From Candidatus Sulfopaludibacter sp. (GTDB lineage: Bacteria > Acidobacteriota > Terriglobia > Bryobacterales > Bryobacteraceae): a stretch of 64,000 nucleotides of DNA. The stretch spans positions 1 to 64,000 of the forward strand of contig JARLGM010000003.1 in the NCBI GenBank assembly GCA_031292755.1. Reading direction: 5' to 3'. Positions 34,310-42,802 of this stretch are shown one piece after another (position 1 is the stretch's first letter; each line of letters starts with the position of its first letter). The position numbers and the translations under genes were made by a program. The notes beneath the pieces are model-generated. The model worked only from the letters and a program-made list of their open reading frames with translations, did not search any database and was not told where the DNA came from.

Positions 34310-36529
34310 TCAGCGCGTCATGGAAGGGGGCGCGGCATCGGGCGCACTGCCCCACGCGGTATTCGGCTTCGGCCCCATCACCAGAATCAGGGTGCCGCCT
34401 CCCGCCAGGTCGGAGTGCGCGAACCACGCCTTGTCCCAGGGCTTGCCGTTCAGGGTGGCGGACTGAATGTATTTGTTCTGCGCGGAAACGCCCCTGGCGA
34501 TAATCGTGAATACCTTGCCCTTGTCGAGCGCGATGCGCGTCTCGGCGAACAGCGGGCTGCCGATCTCGTACGCGGGCTGTCCCGGACTCACCGGGTAAAA
34601 GCCCATGGCGCTGAGCACGTACCACGAGGACATGGCGCCGCCGTCCTCATCCCCGCAGATGCCCAGGGGACCGTCACCATACCACACGTCCATAATCTGG
34701 CGCACGCGGCGCTGCGTCTTCCAGGGCTGGCCGCAATAATCATACAGATAAGGAATGTGGAACGCCGGCTCGTTGCCCTGCGGGTACATGCCGATGAGTC
34801 CGGTCATATCGGGGAACTGGCCCAGGAAGGCGAATTTCGAAGTCGCGGGCTGCTCCACGAACAACTGGTCGAGCTTGGCGGTAAATCTCTCGCGGCCGCC
34901 CATCAGGGCCATCAAGCCGGCGGGGTCGTGCTGCACGTGCCATGTGTACACCCACGAGTTGCACTCGGCGAACCAGGCGCGGCCGCCCTGTCCGCCGCCC
35001 AGTTTCGGGTCGAAGCCGTCCACCCAATTGCCGTCGGCGGTCTTCGGCGCCATGAAGCCGGAGCGCACATCGAACACATTGGCATAATTGTGCGCCCGCT
35101 TCATGAAGTAAGCGTAGTCGTCGTCCTTGCCGAGCCCTTTGGCAACCTGTGCGAGGCACCAATCGTCGTAGCAATTCTCGAGCGTGACCGAGACCGCCTG
35201 GCGATGCTCCGAGGGATGCACCTCGCGCACGCTTTCGGCTTCGCCCTTGGCCAGCGCCGGGAAGAAGCCCTTCTCCAGGTACACCAGATCCAGGCCGGTC
35301 AGAGGCCCGCGGCGCCAGGGCAGCATCGTCGCCTCCGTGGCGTTCTTCTTCATGCCCGCGTACGCCTGCGCCACGTCGAAATCGCGATAGCCCTTGGTGT
35401 ACGCGTCCGCGATCAGCGCCGTGGAATGATGGCCGATCATCACCGCGCGGTCTCCGCCGAGTGACGGGAAGGAGGGCATCCAGCCGCTCTGCTCGTACAT
35501 CCGGATGTAGGATCGCACCATGTCCATCTGCCGCGGCGTCTCGATCAATAGCGAAAGCGGATGCGCGCTGCGGTAGGTGTCCCAAAGCCCGTCGTCCACG
35601 TAGAAATCGTGGCCATCCGCCTGGTGCACCTGGTGATCGTAGCCGCTGTAATACTTTCCGTCCTCGGTGATATCGGTCATGCGGCTAAGCGTGCGGTAGA
35701 GCGCGGTATAGAAAATGGTCCGCTGGCGTTCGGTTCCGCCTTTCACCAGGATGGCGCTGAGCGCCTGGTTCCAGGCTGCGCGCGTTTTGGCTTTCACTTC
35801 ATCGAAGGTGAACCTGGGGATCTCGCGCTCCAGGTTTTTTTTCGCCTGTTCCACGCTGATGTACGAAATGCCAAGGCGAACGTCGATCTGCTCCCCGGCG
35901 TGCGTCGCAAAATCGCTGGCGAAGCTCAGCCCGCCCCCGGCGCGCTCGACGTGCCCTGCGATTGGCTTGGAGAATTCGGCGTAGAAATAGGAGCGCACGC
36001 CTGTGTCATTTCGCCCGCCGGCCGCGGAACCCGAGACCGCAGCCGGTCCCGCGACTTCGATCTCGCCATTCCGCACGCTCATGGAAATATGCGCGTGCGG
36101 CGCGGCGGGCAGCGTGAACCGGTAGTAGGCGGCCGATTGCGTGGCCGTGAACTCGGCCGCGATGTCCGAATCATCCAGCCGGACTTTGTACCAGTAGGGC
36201 GTCGCGATTTCGAAATCGTGGTCGTAGCGGGAAGCCATCCTGGCCGGATCGGTGGTCAATTCGCCGGTATAGGCCATCAGGGTCGCGGGACCCGCCGGGA
36301 AGCCGTAGATCTTATCGGCCAGATACCGGTCCTGGGTTCCGGGAGTGGTCACGGGCGCCAGCCGGGCCATCCCGTGTGGCACCTGGACATAAGGCACTGT
36401 CGCGGTCAGCAGATGTCCGATAGTGCCGATGTTGGGATTGACCGAATCCACCGGCTCTTTGACGCGGGCCGGCTGCGCGGCGAGTGTCAGGCAAACGCAG
36501 AATGAAAGCGCGAGTTTCCTAGTGAACAT
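34310..36529 (-). CDS. GH92 family alpha-mannosidase (second copy)
   Basis: A second GH92 enzyme of 739 residues, clearly diverged from its neighbour. The ATG at 36529 begins a signal peptide (FTRKLALSFCVCLTLAAQ). The N-terminal VDSVNPNIGTIGHLLTATVP, the middle block GHDFYVDDGLWDTYRSAHPL, and GDEDGGAMSSWYVLSAMGFY near 650 follow the family pattern. Pairs of GH92 enzymes usually split linkages (1,2; 1,3; 1,6; 1,4), so the two probably have different specificities. The start overlaps the GH99-like gene by 11 bases, indicating coupled translation. Confidence 0.93.
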   Translation of the reverse strand: MFTRKLALSFCVCLTLAAQPARVKEPVDSVNPNIGTIGHLLTATVPYVQVPHGMARLAPVTTPGTQDRYLADKIYGFPAGPATLMAYTGELTTDPARMASRYDHDFEIATPYWYKVRLDDSDIAAEFTATQSAAYYRFTLPAAPHAHISMSVRNGEIEVAGPAAVSGSAAGGRNDTGVRSYFYAEFSKPIAGHVERAGGGLSFASDFATHAGEQIDVRLGISYISVEQAKKNLEREIPRFTFDEVKAKTRAAWNQALSAILVKGGTERQRTIFYTALYRTLSRMTDITEDGKYYSGYDHQVHQADGHDFYVDDGLWDTYRSAHPLSLLIETPRQMDMVRSYIRMYEQSGWMPSFPSLGGDRAVMIGHHSTALIADAYTKGYRDFDVAQAYAGMKKNATEATMLPWRRGPLTGLDLVYLEKGFFPALAKGEAESVREVHPSEHRQAVSVTLENCYDDWCLAQVAKGLGKDDDYAYFMKRAHNYANVFDVRSGFMAPKTADGNWVDGFDPKLGGGQGGRAWFAECNSWVYTWHVQHDPAGLMALMGGRERFTAKLDQLFVEQPATSKFAFLGQFPDMTGLIGMYPQGNEPAFHIPYLYDYCGQPWKTQRRVRQIMDVWYGDGPLGICGDEDGGAMSSWYVLSAMGFYPVSPGQPAYEIGSPLFAETRIALDKGKVFTIIARGVSAQNKYIQSATLNGKPWDKAWFAHSDLAGGGTLILVMGPKPNTAWGSAPDAAPPSMTR

Positions 36530-37748
36530 GGGGAACCTTGGGGTCGGGTTGAATTTCTCCGTGAAACATTTTCGTAACATCGCCCGCGAGCTTCAGATAC
36601 CAGTCGGTGGGCAAATCGGCGCCGTCCGCATCCAGCGTCAGCCAGAAACCTTGATCGGGCGCGTCCTGGCGGTGGGACGCCACCTTGAAGATGGCGGTTC
36701 CTTCGTCCACTTCGTCGAACATCGCGATCTTCAGAACCTTCGCGCCGGCCATTTTGGCGTTATATGCCTGCCGCCAGAAAAACTCGCCGCCCAGCCGGGG
36801 AATTTGATTCTTCCTGGCGCTGGCTTTGAGATTGCTCCAGGAAAAGCCCGGAAAAATCACGGGCATGTATAGCTGACGATTCTTAGCCGCCAGTTTCACA
36901 TCGGGCATCAGCACATCGGTCTTCCACCGGTCTACGGCCTCCAGCGTGCCATAGCGTCCCACATTCCACGGCTGCACCACATCCATCGCCGCGTAAACGC
37001 CTGCCCATGCCGGATCGCTCCGCGCATCGTCCGTCAGCGTGCCCCAATGGGCCGGCGTGCCGCCCATATAAGTGGCCCGCGACTGGAACCATGCGATCAG
37101 ATTCGCCGCCGCCTGAGGGTCCGCGGGCGGGTGGGCGTTGCCGTCGCTCAATCCCATGCCCCAAACGGAAACCAGCGGCTTTCCATTGTGGCGCTGGTAA
37201 TCGGGATGCGAGGTCACCTTCAATTCGTCCACCAGGTAGGTCCAGTCGTCCTTCAGGGTCTGCGCGAACGTCTCGGGATTCCCGCCGGAGATGTCGTACT
37301 CGATGGCGAAAGTGCGGCCGGATTCTCTAGCGGCGGCCATGATGTTCTTCAGCACCACGTCGCCGCCGGCACGCTTCCGCGGGATCTCTCCGACGAAGCG
37401 CTGCACCAGAACGCCATCCAGCCCGTACTGCTTCATCCACGCGAAATGGCGGGCCACCGTCTTCGCGTTGCGCGACGAAAACAGGTACGCGGGTTTGCCG
37501 TCGATGGTCATGCCGGGGACGGCGCACCGCTCATCGGCATCGAGTTCGCGCAGATCGGGAAACAGTTCCACGGTCAATGTCGCGGCAGCGGGTACGCCGC
37601 GCGACCAGTGGGTCCAGCGGCCGGAGCCGTCGTCGGGACAAGTGAACCAGCCCTGGTAGCCGATCAGCACTTTGCCGTCGAGCGTGGCCGGGTCGACCGC
37701 CGGAACCGCGCGGCAGCAGATGAGGAATAGCGCCACGCGAGCGCTCAT
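36519..37748 (-). CDS. GH99/GH71-like glycoside hydrolase
   Basis: A 409-residue secreted TIM-barrel hydrolase resembling the GH71/GH99-like group (often labelled xylosidase/arabinosidase). After a signal peptide come GKVLIGYQGWFTCPDDGSG near 30, the barrel strand HFAWMKQYGLDGVLVQRFVG near 110, and IAMFDEVDEGTAIF near 355. The last matches the E-x-x-E pair of GH99 endo-alpha-1,2-mannosidases. With two GH92 genes translationally linked downstream, an endo-mannosidase feeding exo-mannosidases is the most economical reading. The start ATG overlaps the upstream stop (ATGA). Confidence 0.82.
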   Translation of the reverse strand: MSARVALFLICCRAVPAVDPATLDGKVLIGYQGWFTCPDDGSGRWTHWSRGVPAAATLTVELFPDLRELDADERCAVPGMTIDGKPAYLFSSRNAKTVARHFAWMKQYGLDGVLVQRFVGEIPRKRAGGDVVLKNIMAAARESGRTFAIEYDISGGNPETFAQTLKDDWTYLVDELKVTSHPDYQRHNGKPLVSVWGMGLSDGNAHPPADPQAAANLIAWFQSRATYMGGTPAHWGTLTDDARSDPAWAGVYAAMDVVQPWNVGRYGTLEAVDRWKTDVLMPDVKLAAKNRQLYMPVIFPGFSWSNLKASARKNQIPRLGGEFFWRQAYNAKMAGAKVLKIAMFDEVDEGTAIFKVASHRQDAPDQGFWLTLDADGADLPTDWYLKLAGDVTKMFHGEIQPDPKVPHVH

Positions 37749-38983
37749 TTCGAATCCGCCAGCCAGATTGCCTTGATGGTTTCTTCCTGGCTGGACCCCT
37801 GCGGGCACGCCGGACTATTCGTGTTGGCGAAGTACCACTTGCTTTTTCCGTTGGTCAACATGCGGCCGCCGGGCATCTCCAGAAAGCCGTTGCGATCGTG
37901 CTCCTTGAGCCAGTTCCACGCATACCGGAGCCACTCGTTGCGATATGGCTCGGGCTGCTGCGCGAACCAGGTGATCTCGTCGTAGCCCCACGTGAAGATG
38001 GAGCGGCCTTGCGCCTGCGATGCCTGACCGGGCGTGCGCGTGCCTCCGAAATTATCGAACTCCACCAGGTACGGCAAGTGCTCGCACTTCCAGCCGCTGG
38101 GGGCGATGCCTCCGTTACTCCTTCCATACAGCGCGTCGGAATGGCCCACCTCCAGAACGGCTTTCTGGGGGGAGTCCGCCACCTCTTTGGGGCGCAGCGG
38201 AAACGAGTGGAAATCCAGCAGGAGTTTTCCGTCCACCACCGGGCCCGCCTTGGGAACGTGAGCATCGCAGAGGATGAAGTGGCGGCGGGCCTTCCGTGCC
38301 GCATGCCCACGCACATGCCGCAGCAGGTCGGCCCAGTTCCGGTACTCCGGATCGTTCCGGCCCATCAGATCGAGCTGGCCGAAGTGAATGGCTTCGATCC
38401 CGGCATCGATATATGAGGCAGCCAGGAAGAAGAACCACATCTTCGTCTCGATCTTGCAGATGTCGGGCACCGAAGAGCCGCGCCGCCAGTGGTCGGCGAA
38501 GCGCTTGTCTTCCGGAACAAACATTTGGGAGTAGTCGAAATTGCGCGTCTGCGGAGCCTGCGCGAATTCCTGAAACACCCAGGCGGGAACTGGAACTTCG
38601 CTGACGCCCTGTTGGGTCACGATCTCGAAGATGGCCGCCTGCAGCACCACGTCGGGGTCGTCGCGGTGGATACGGTCCGACATTTCCCTGCCCTGCGCGA
38701 GGAATTTCGGGTCGGCAATCCTGGCCTCGCCGCCCCACAAATAGAGGGTCCGGCCCAGAAATTTGGCGCCGGTATTCCGCACCATGCGAAGGTCGTCGTC
38801 CAGGTTTCCGGGCGAACGGTACAACTCGGTCATGGTGATGGAGCGGGAAAGGTAGTTTTCCAATACCGGACGGGAGATTTTACCGTCGAAGCGATAGTCG
38901 CGCCTGGCGAGCAACCCCTGAAAGTGACCGGACACCAGCAGCACGCAAAGGCCGAAGCCAATCCGTCCGCGCTTGGGATTCAT
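37745..38983 (-). CDS. Secreted hypothetical protein in mannan locus
   Basis: A 412-residue exported protein from the ATG at 38983 with a signal or anchor segment (RIGFGLCVLLVSGHFQGLLA). I cannot assign a family. The pattern of alternating strands and helices (GAKFLGRTLYLWGGEARIAD, then IEAIHFGQLDLMGRNDPEYR, later GKLLLDFHSFPLRPKEVADS) suggests a TIM-barrel glycosidase-like fold. Position between a lactonase-like gene and the GH99-like gene, with a 3-base overlap with the latter, implies a part in the same glycan pathway. No catalytic pair is obvious. Confidence 0.6.
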   Translation of the reverse strand: MNPKRGRIGFGLCVLLVSGHFQGLLARRDYRFDGKISRPVLENYLSRSITMTELYRSPGNLDDDLRMVRNTGAKFLGRTLYLWGGEARIADPKFLAQGREMSDRIHRDDPDVVLQAAIFEIVTQQGVSEVPVPAWVFQEFAQAPQTRNFDYSQMFVPEDKRFADHWRRGSSVPDICKIETKMWFFFLAASYIDAGIEAIHFGQLDLMGRNDPEYRNWADLLRHVRGHAARKARRHFILCDAHVPKAGPVVDGKLLLDFHSFPLRPKEVADSPQKAVLEVGHSDALYGRSNGGIAPSGWKCEHLPYLVEFDNFGGTRTPGQASQAQGRSIFTWGYDEITWFAQQPEPYRNEWLRYAWNWLKEHDRNGFLEMPGGRMLTNGKSKWYFANTNSPACPQGSSQEETIKAIWLADSK

Positions 38984-39074
38984 GCTTTCAGAGTGATTTG
39001 TCGCGAGTTGGATGTCAACCGTGCTCCGCTCCCCGCCGCCGCGGTTGCCTGCCGGAATCCGGTGCGACAGCCAG

Positions 39075-40184
39075 TCACTTCCCGGGCACGAACAGGACGC
39101 ACGCCAGGCTCGGCACGTGCAAGCCAACGGCCGTGGTGGGTTGCAGTTGGCCCGTCCGCGGATGTACGCGAAACACCGCGATGTTCCCGGAATCCTCATT
39201 GGCGACGAACAGAAACCGGCCGCTCGGATCGATCGCAAATCCGCGCGGATTGTGCCCCATGGCGGGCGGGTAATCCATGGCGGTCAGTGTGAATTTCTCG
39301 GGATCGATGGCGAACTGTGCGAACCCGTCCAGCCCCCGGTTGGAAACGTACAGCACGGTCCCGGCGCGATTCACCACGAGTTCCAGCGCGGCACTGGTGC
39401 CGTTGAATCCCATCGGCCAGGTCAGCACGTTCTGGAAATCGTCCAGTGCGCCCTTGTCCGCATCCCAATGGTAGGCGGTGACACTGGATGTTTTTTCATT
39501 CACCACGTACAGCGCCTTGCCGCCAGGGTGGAATGCCAGGTGCCGGGGTCCGGATTCCGGTTTGGCTTCCGCGAAAGCCGGGTCGTTGACAGTCAGCGCG
39601 CCGTTGGCCGCATCGAAGCGGTACACCAGAATGCGATCCAGCCCCTGGTCTGCCGCCAGCAGGAAGTGGTTGTCGGGCGAGAACGCAACGCCGGTGGGAC
39701 GCGATTTTTCAGGCTGCTTCTCATAGGCAACGGCCTCGCCCACCCTGCCGTCCGGTTGAACCGGCAACACCGCGATGCTGCCGCCCGTGCCGTTGGCTAC
39801 CGCGAGCCACTTGCCGGTGCTGTCCATGGCCAGGTGGCGCGGTCCGCTGCCCCGGGACGAGGCGCGATTGAGCAACACCAGTTTTCCGTTCTTGGGATTG
39901 ATGGCGAACGCACTTACCGTGCCCGGCGCCTGGTCGACATTCTCGTTCACCGCATAGATGACCTTGTGATTGGGGTTCTCCACCAGAAAGGTCGGATTGG
40001 GGGTCTCCGCCACCGGTCCTTCCGGCGTGAGCTTCCCGGTAGCCGTTTGGAAGCGGTAAAGGTAGATTCCCTTGCCGCCGCGATTGGTATAAGTGCCGGC
40101 GTAGACCAGATATTCGACCGCCCGGCCGGGCAGCGCTGCCAGCAGGCAGGCCGCAACGAGGAAAGATGTTCGCCAGTGTCGCAA
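39075..40184 (-). CDS. Secreted lactonase-family seven-bladed propeller
   Basis: A 369-residue protein of the lactonase (6-phosphogluconolactonase/Pgl-like, COG2706) beta-propeller family. Signature segments are YLVYAGTYTNRGGKGIYLYR near residue 26, NPTFLVENPNHKVIYAVNE near 65, and GPRHLAMDSTGKWLAVANG near 115, with GPRHLAFHPGGKALYVVNEK later. Cytosolic relatives hydrolyse 6-phosphogluconolactone, but this one has a signal peptide (FLVAACLLAALPGRA), so an extracytoplasmic sugar lactone or a non-enzymatic role is more likely. It is the first gene of the mannan-locus cluster, 91 bases upstream of the next gene. Confidence 0.88.
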   Translation of the reverse strand: MRHWRTSFLVAACLLAALPGRAVEYLVYAGTYTNRGGKGIYLYRFQTATGKLTPEGPVAETPNPTFLVENPNHKVIYAVNENVDQAPGTVSAFAINPKNGKLVLLNRASSRGSGPRHLAMDSTGKWLAVANGTGGSIAVLPVQPDGRVGEAVAYEKQPEKSRPTGVAFSPDNHFLLAADQGLDRILVYRFDAANGALTVNDPAFAEAKPESGPRHLAFHPGGKALYVVNEKTSSVTAYHWDADKGALDDFQNVLTWPMGFNGTSAALELVVNRAGTVLYVSNRGLDGFAQFAIDPEKFTLTAMDYPPAMGHNPRGFAIDPSGRFLFVANEDSGNIAVFRVHPRTGQLQPTTAVGLHVPSLACVLFVPGK

Positions 40185-40272
40185 GACCCATTAAATCGCG
40201 GACTTTGCCCGGGCGCAACGGCAAATGGGCTGCCATCTGCAAGAAAATGCCGCGGTGTTAGTCTAACTGATT

Positions 40273-41646
40273 ATGTTACGTACAGGAATCCTACTGCTAA
40301 TCGGAGCGATCGCAGCGTCGGCCCAGAGCCAGCCGAAGCTCGAAGGCGACTGGAGCGGTACGCTCTTCGCCGGGAGCGCCAGCCTGCGCCTGTCGCTGCA
40401 GATCGAAAAGGCTCCGGACGGCCTGTATACCGGCAAGCTGAACAGCCTGGACCAGGGTGCGGTGCTGCCGTTCGACGCGATCGACCTGAGGGGCGACCAG
40501 GTGCGCTTCGAAATCAAAGCGGCACAAGCGCACTACGAAGGGACCCTCGCCGGCGACAAGATGACCGGCGCCTGGACACAGGGCGTGCCCTACCCGCTGG
40601 AATTCTCGCGAGGACTGAACGCGGCGCCCGCCAAACCGCCCGAGCGGCCGCATTTGACCACCGCCCAGATGACGCCGTTTGGCATTCCTGTGGACCTGTA
40701 CGTACCCACGCCGCCCACGCCGGTCCTGCTGGACGGGAAAACGCACCTGATGTACGAACTCCACATCATCAACGGCGGCGGTAGCGCCATCGATTTGAAA
40801 CGCGTCCAAATTCTGGGCGGTGGCAAAGTGCTGGCCGGGTACGAAGGACAGGAACTCAACGCCCTGCTCTACCGCGTGGATGTGAGCGCGGCGGCGGACA
40901 AACGCTACCTGCCGAGCGGCGTCCATGCGGCGGCGTTTCTGGACGTGGCTCTCGACGCGGGAGCACCGGTACCCGCGGAACTGCGGCATCGCATTGCGGT
41001 TGAGGACCTTACTACCGAAGGTGGCGCCGTCGTTGTCTCCCAAGCGAAGTTGCTGACGCTGGGGCCGCCCCTGCACGGGGACAACTGGATGGCGGCGAAC
41101 GGCCCTTCCAATATCTCGGGCCACCGGCGCGCGATGTTGCCGGTCGAGGGACGGTATCACATCGTGCAGCGCTTTGCCATCGACTGGCTGCGCCTCGGCG
41201 CCGACGGTAAATCGTACACTGGCGATCCCAAGGACAACAAGAGCTATCACGCTTACGGCAGCGACGTGCTGGCCGTCGCCGATGGCACGGTGGCCGACGT
41301 GAAAGACGGCATTCCCGAAAACGTGCCTGGACTCACCTCGCGCGCCGTGCCGATCACGCTCGAAACCGTGGGCGGCAATCACATTGTTCTCGACCTGGGC
41401 GGCGGCCACTTCGCCTTCTATGCGCACCTGCAGCCGGGCAAGATGCGTGTCCACACCGGCGACAAAGTGAAGCGCGGCCAGGTTCTCGCCCTGGTCGGGA
41501 ACTCCGGCAACAGCACCGAGCCGCATCTGCACTTTCACCTGAGCGACGGCATTTCGACGCTCGGGTCCGAGGGACTGCCGTACCTGCTCGACTCATTGAA
41601 AGCGCTGCCTGCCATGAACGCCAAGGTGAAGTTCGACGGGCAATAG
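40273..41646 (+). CDS. Secreted M23 peptidase (LytM domain)
   Basis: A 457-residue exported zinc endopeptidase. After the signal peptide come an N-terminal lipocalin-like beta-domain (about 22-115, starting KLEGDWSGTLFAG) and an Ig-like middle domain (about 140-265). A LytM/M23 domain spans about 295-435. Zinc ligands are the His/Asp of SYHAYGSDVLAVADG and the HLHFHLSDG motif, with FAFYAHLQPGKM between them. M23 enzymes cleave peptidoglycan cross-bridges or, when the ligands are altered, act as regulators; here they look intact. The PadR operon follows 56 bases downstream. Confidence 0.9.
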   Translation: MLRTGILLLIGAIAASAQSQPKLEGDWSGTLFAGSASLRLSLQIEKAPDGLYTGKLNSLDQGAVLPFDAIDLRGDQVRFEIKAAQAHYEGTLAGDKMTGAWTQGVPYPLEFSRGLNAAPAKPPERPHLTTAQMTPFGIPVDLYVPTPPTPVLLDGKTHLMYELHIINGGGSAIDLKRVQILGGGKVLAGYEGQELNALLYRVDVSAAADKRYLPSGVHAAAFLDVALDAGAPVPAELRHRIAVEDLTTEGGAVVVSQAKLLTLGPPLHGDNWMAANGPSNISGHRRAMLPVEGRYHIVQRFAIDWLRLGADGKSYTGDPKDNKSYHAYGSDVLAVADGTVADVKDGIPENVPGLTSRAVPITLETVGGNHIVLDLGGGHFAFYAHLQPGKMRVHTGDKVKRGQVLALVGNSGNSTEPHLHFHLSDGISTLGSEGLPYLLDSLKALPAMNAKVKFDGQ

Positions 41647-41664
41647 GGGCTGCCGTCCTTCTTC

Positions 41665-41693
41665 TTGACGGCCCGGGCACTTTCCTCTATTCT
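41665..41693 (+). promoter_or_regulatory. Promoter of the PadR gene
   Basis: TTGACG (41665-41670), a 17-base spacer, and TATTCT (41688-41693). The ATG at 41703 is 9 bases after the -10 box, so the transcript would start at most a few bases upstream of it. A TTCT-N5-AGAA partial dyad covers the start region, a possible autoregulatory site. Confidence 0.7.
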
Positions 41694-41702
41694 GTAGTAG
41701 AA

Positions 41703-42038
41703 ATGTCCGCTGCCCATTCGTTAGGAGAGTTCGAGCAGGTCGTGCTGCTGGCAATTCTGCGTTTGGGCGAAAACGCTTATGGCGTGACGATTAGCGCGGA
41801 AATTACGGAATGTACCCGCCGCCGGCCGGCTCCGGGCGCGCTCTACACCACTCTGGACCGCCTGGAGGACAAGGGGTTGCTCTCTTCGCGAATGGGCGAT
41901 CCGACTCCCCAGCGCGGCGGACGGGCCAAGCGCTACTTTACGCTCAACTCGAAGGGCCTTCGCGAGATCACGCGCGCGCAACAATCGTATCGCCGGTTAC
42001 TCAGGGGTTGCGAACTCCCGGGACTTAGTTATGCATAG
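41703..42038 (+). CDS. PadR-family transcriptional regulator
   Basis: A 111-residue winged-helix regulator of the short PadR type. The start LGEFEQVVLLAILRLGENAY and the wing segment RPAPGALYTTLDRLEDKGLL are family hallmarks, as is the basic RGGRAKRYFTL wing. In Acidobacteria these regulators normally sit directly upstream of ADOP permeases. Here the downstream gene overlaps by 8 bases and encodes only a small membrane protein with a permease-prefix-like start. Confidence 0.92.
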   Translation: MSAAHSLGEFEQVVLLAILRLGENAYGVTISAEITECTRRRPAPGALYTTLDRLEDKGLLSSRMGDPTPQRGGRAKRYFTLNSKGLREITRAQQSYRRLLRGCELPGLSYA

Positions 42039-42597
42039 CATTCACATCGCAGAACGGATACTTGCTGTCGTCACCAGCCGGGACCGCGCCGCATCCATCG
42101 CCGGCGATCTTACCGAAGAGGCGGCGGCTCGCGGCGCGGTTTGGTTCTGGTCCGGCGTCATACGAACGGCGGCCTCACTCCTTTGGCGTGAGGTTGCGGA
42201 CAACCCGGTGCGCGTCTGCGGCGTGGCATTGGTCGGGTTCGCCGGGTACATCGTGCTCGACCTGCTCTTTGCCGGGCTCAGCGGAGTCGCGTTTTTCGTG
42301 GTCGCGTACAGAAGCGGACATTCTTTTCAACTGAGCTCCTTGCCGTGGAGAATCTGGTTCCTCGCGCCGGTGCTCCTCATCCCGCTGGCGACCGGCCGGA
42401 TGCTGGCTCGCTTTGCGCCCGGCCGCGAGGCGGCGGTGTGCCTGGGGTATGCGATTGCGGCGTTGGCGTTCGGCTGCGTCTCCATGATGGTGGCTCCCGG
42501 GAGCATCGGCTTTCTGAGCGACGCCCCGCAGATATTGGTTCTCGCAGGGGCAGCGTGGGGACGTCACCGCAGGCTAGGCCGAGGGGCATGTTCGTAG
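42031..42597 (+). CDS. Small membrane protein with ADOP permease-prefix-like N-terminus
   Basis: A 188-residue protein with about four membrane helices after residue 55. The first 50 residues (HIAERILAVVTSRDRAASIA, then a GDLTEEAAARG motif and WFWSGVIRTAASLLW) resemble the permease prefix domain 2 found before ADOP permeases, but no permease follows. It overlaps the PadR gene by 8 bases, the same linkage that full ADOP permeases have. It may be a remnant or a stand-alone regulatory membrane subunit. The 205 bases after it, up to the convergent receptor gene, show no clear gene or terminator. Confidence 0.65.
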   Translation: MHSIHIAERILAVVTSRDRAASIAGDLTEEAAARGAVWFWSGVIRTAASLLWREVADNPVRVCGVALVGFAGYIVLDLLFAGLSGVAFFVVAYRSGHSFQLSSLPWRIWFLAPVLLIPLATGRMLARFAPGREAAVCLGYAIAALAFGCVSMMVAPGSIGFLSDAPQILVLAGAAWGRHRRLGRGACS

Positions 42598-42802
42598 GCT
42601 GGAGACGGCTCTCCGAGCGGCGCGTAATACGGTCTGAATCGGTAAACGCGACCAGGCAGGACCTGTCGCTCAGACTGTCGGCCTAGGGGGCCCGGCTGTG
42701 CCAAAGTCCGAGTCGGCGACTACGCTACACGTTCGTGGGGGAGACGGATTCTGGCACCCCGCGGATCGATCCTTGTCTGAAGGGTTGCGGGATTGTCGCG
42801 AA

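Noticed and set aside
42598-42802. Possible small gene or terminator after the permease-prefix-like gene
   Set aside because: No convincing frame, hairpin with T-run or promoter could be found in this stretch.
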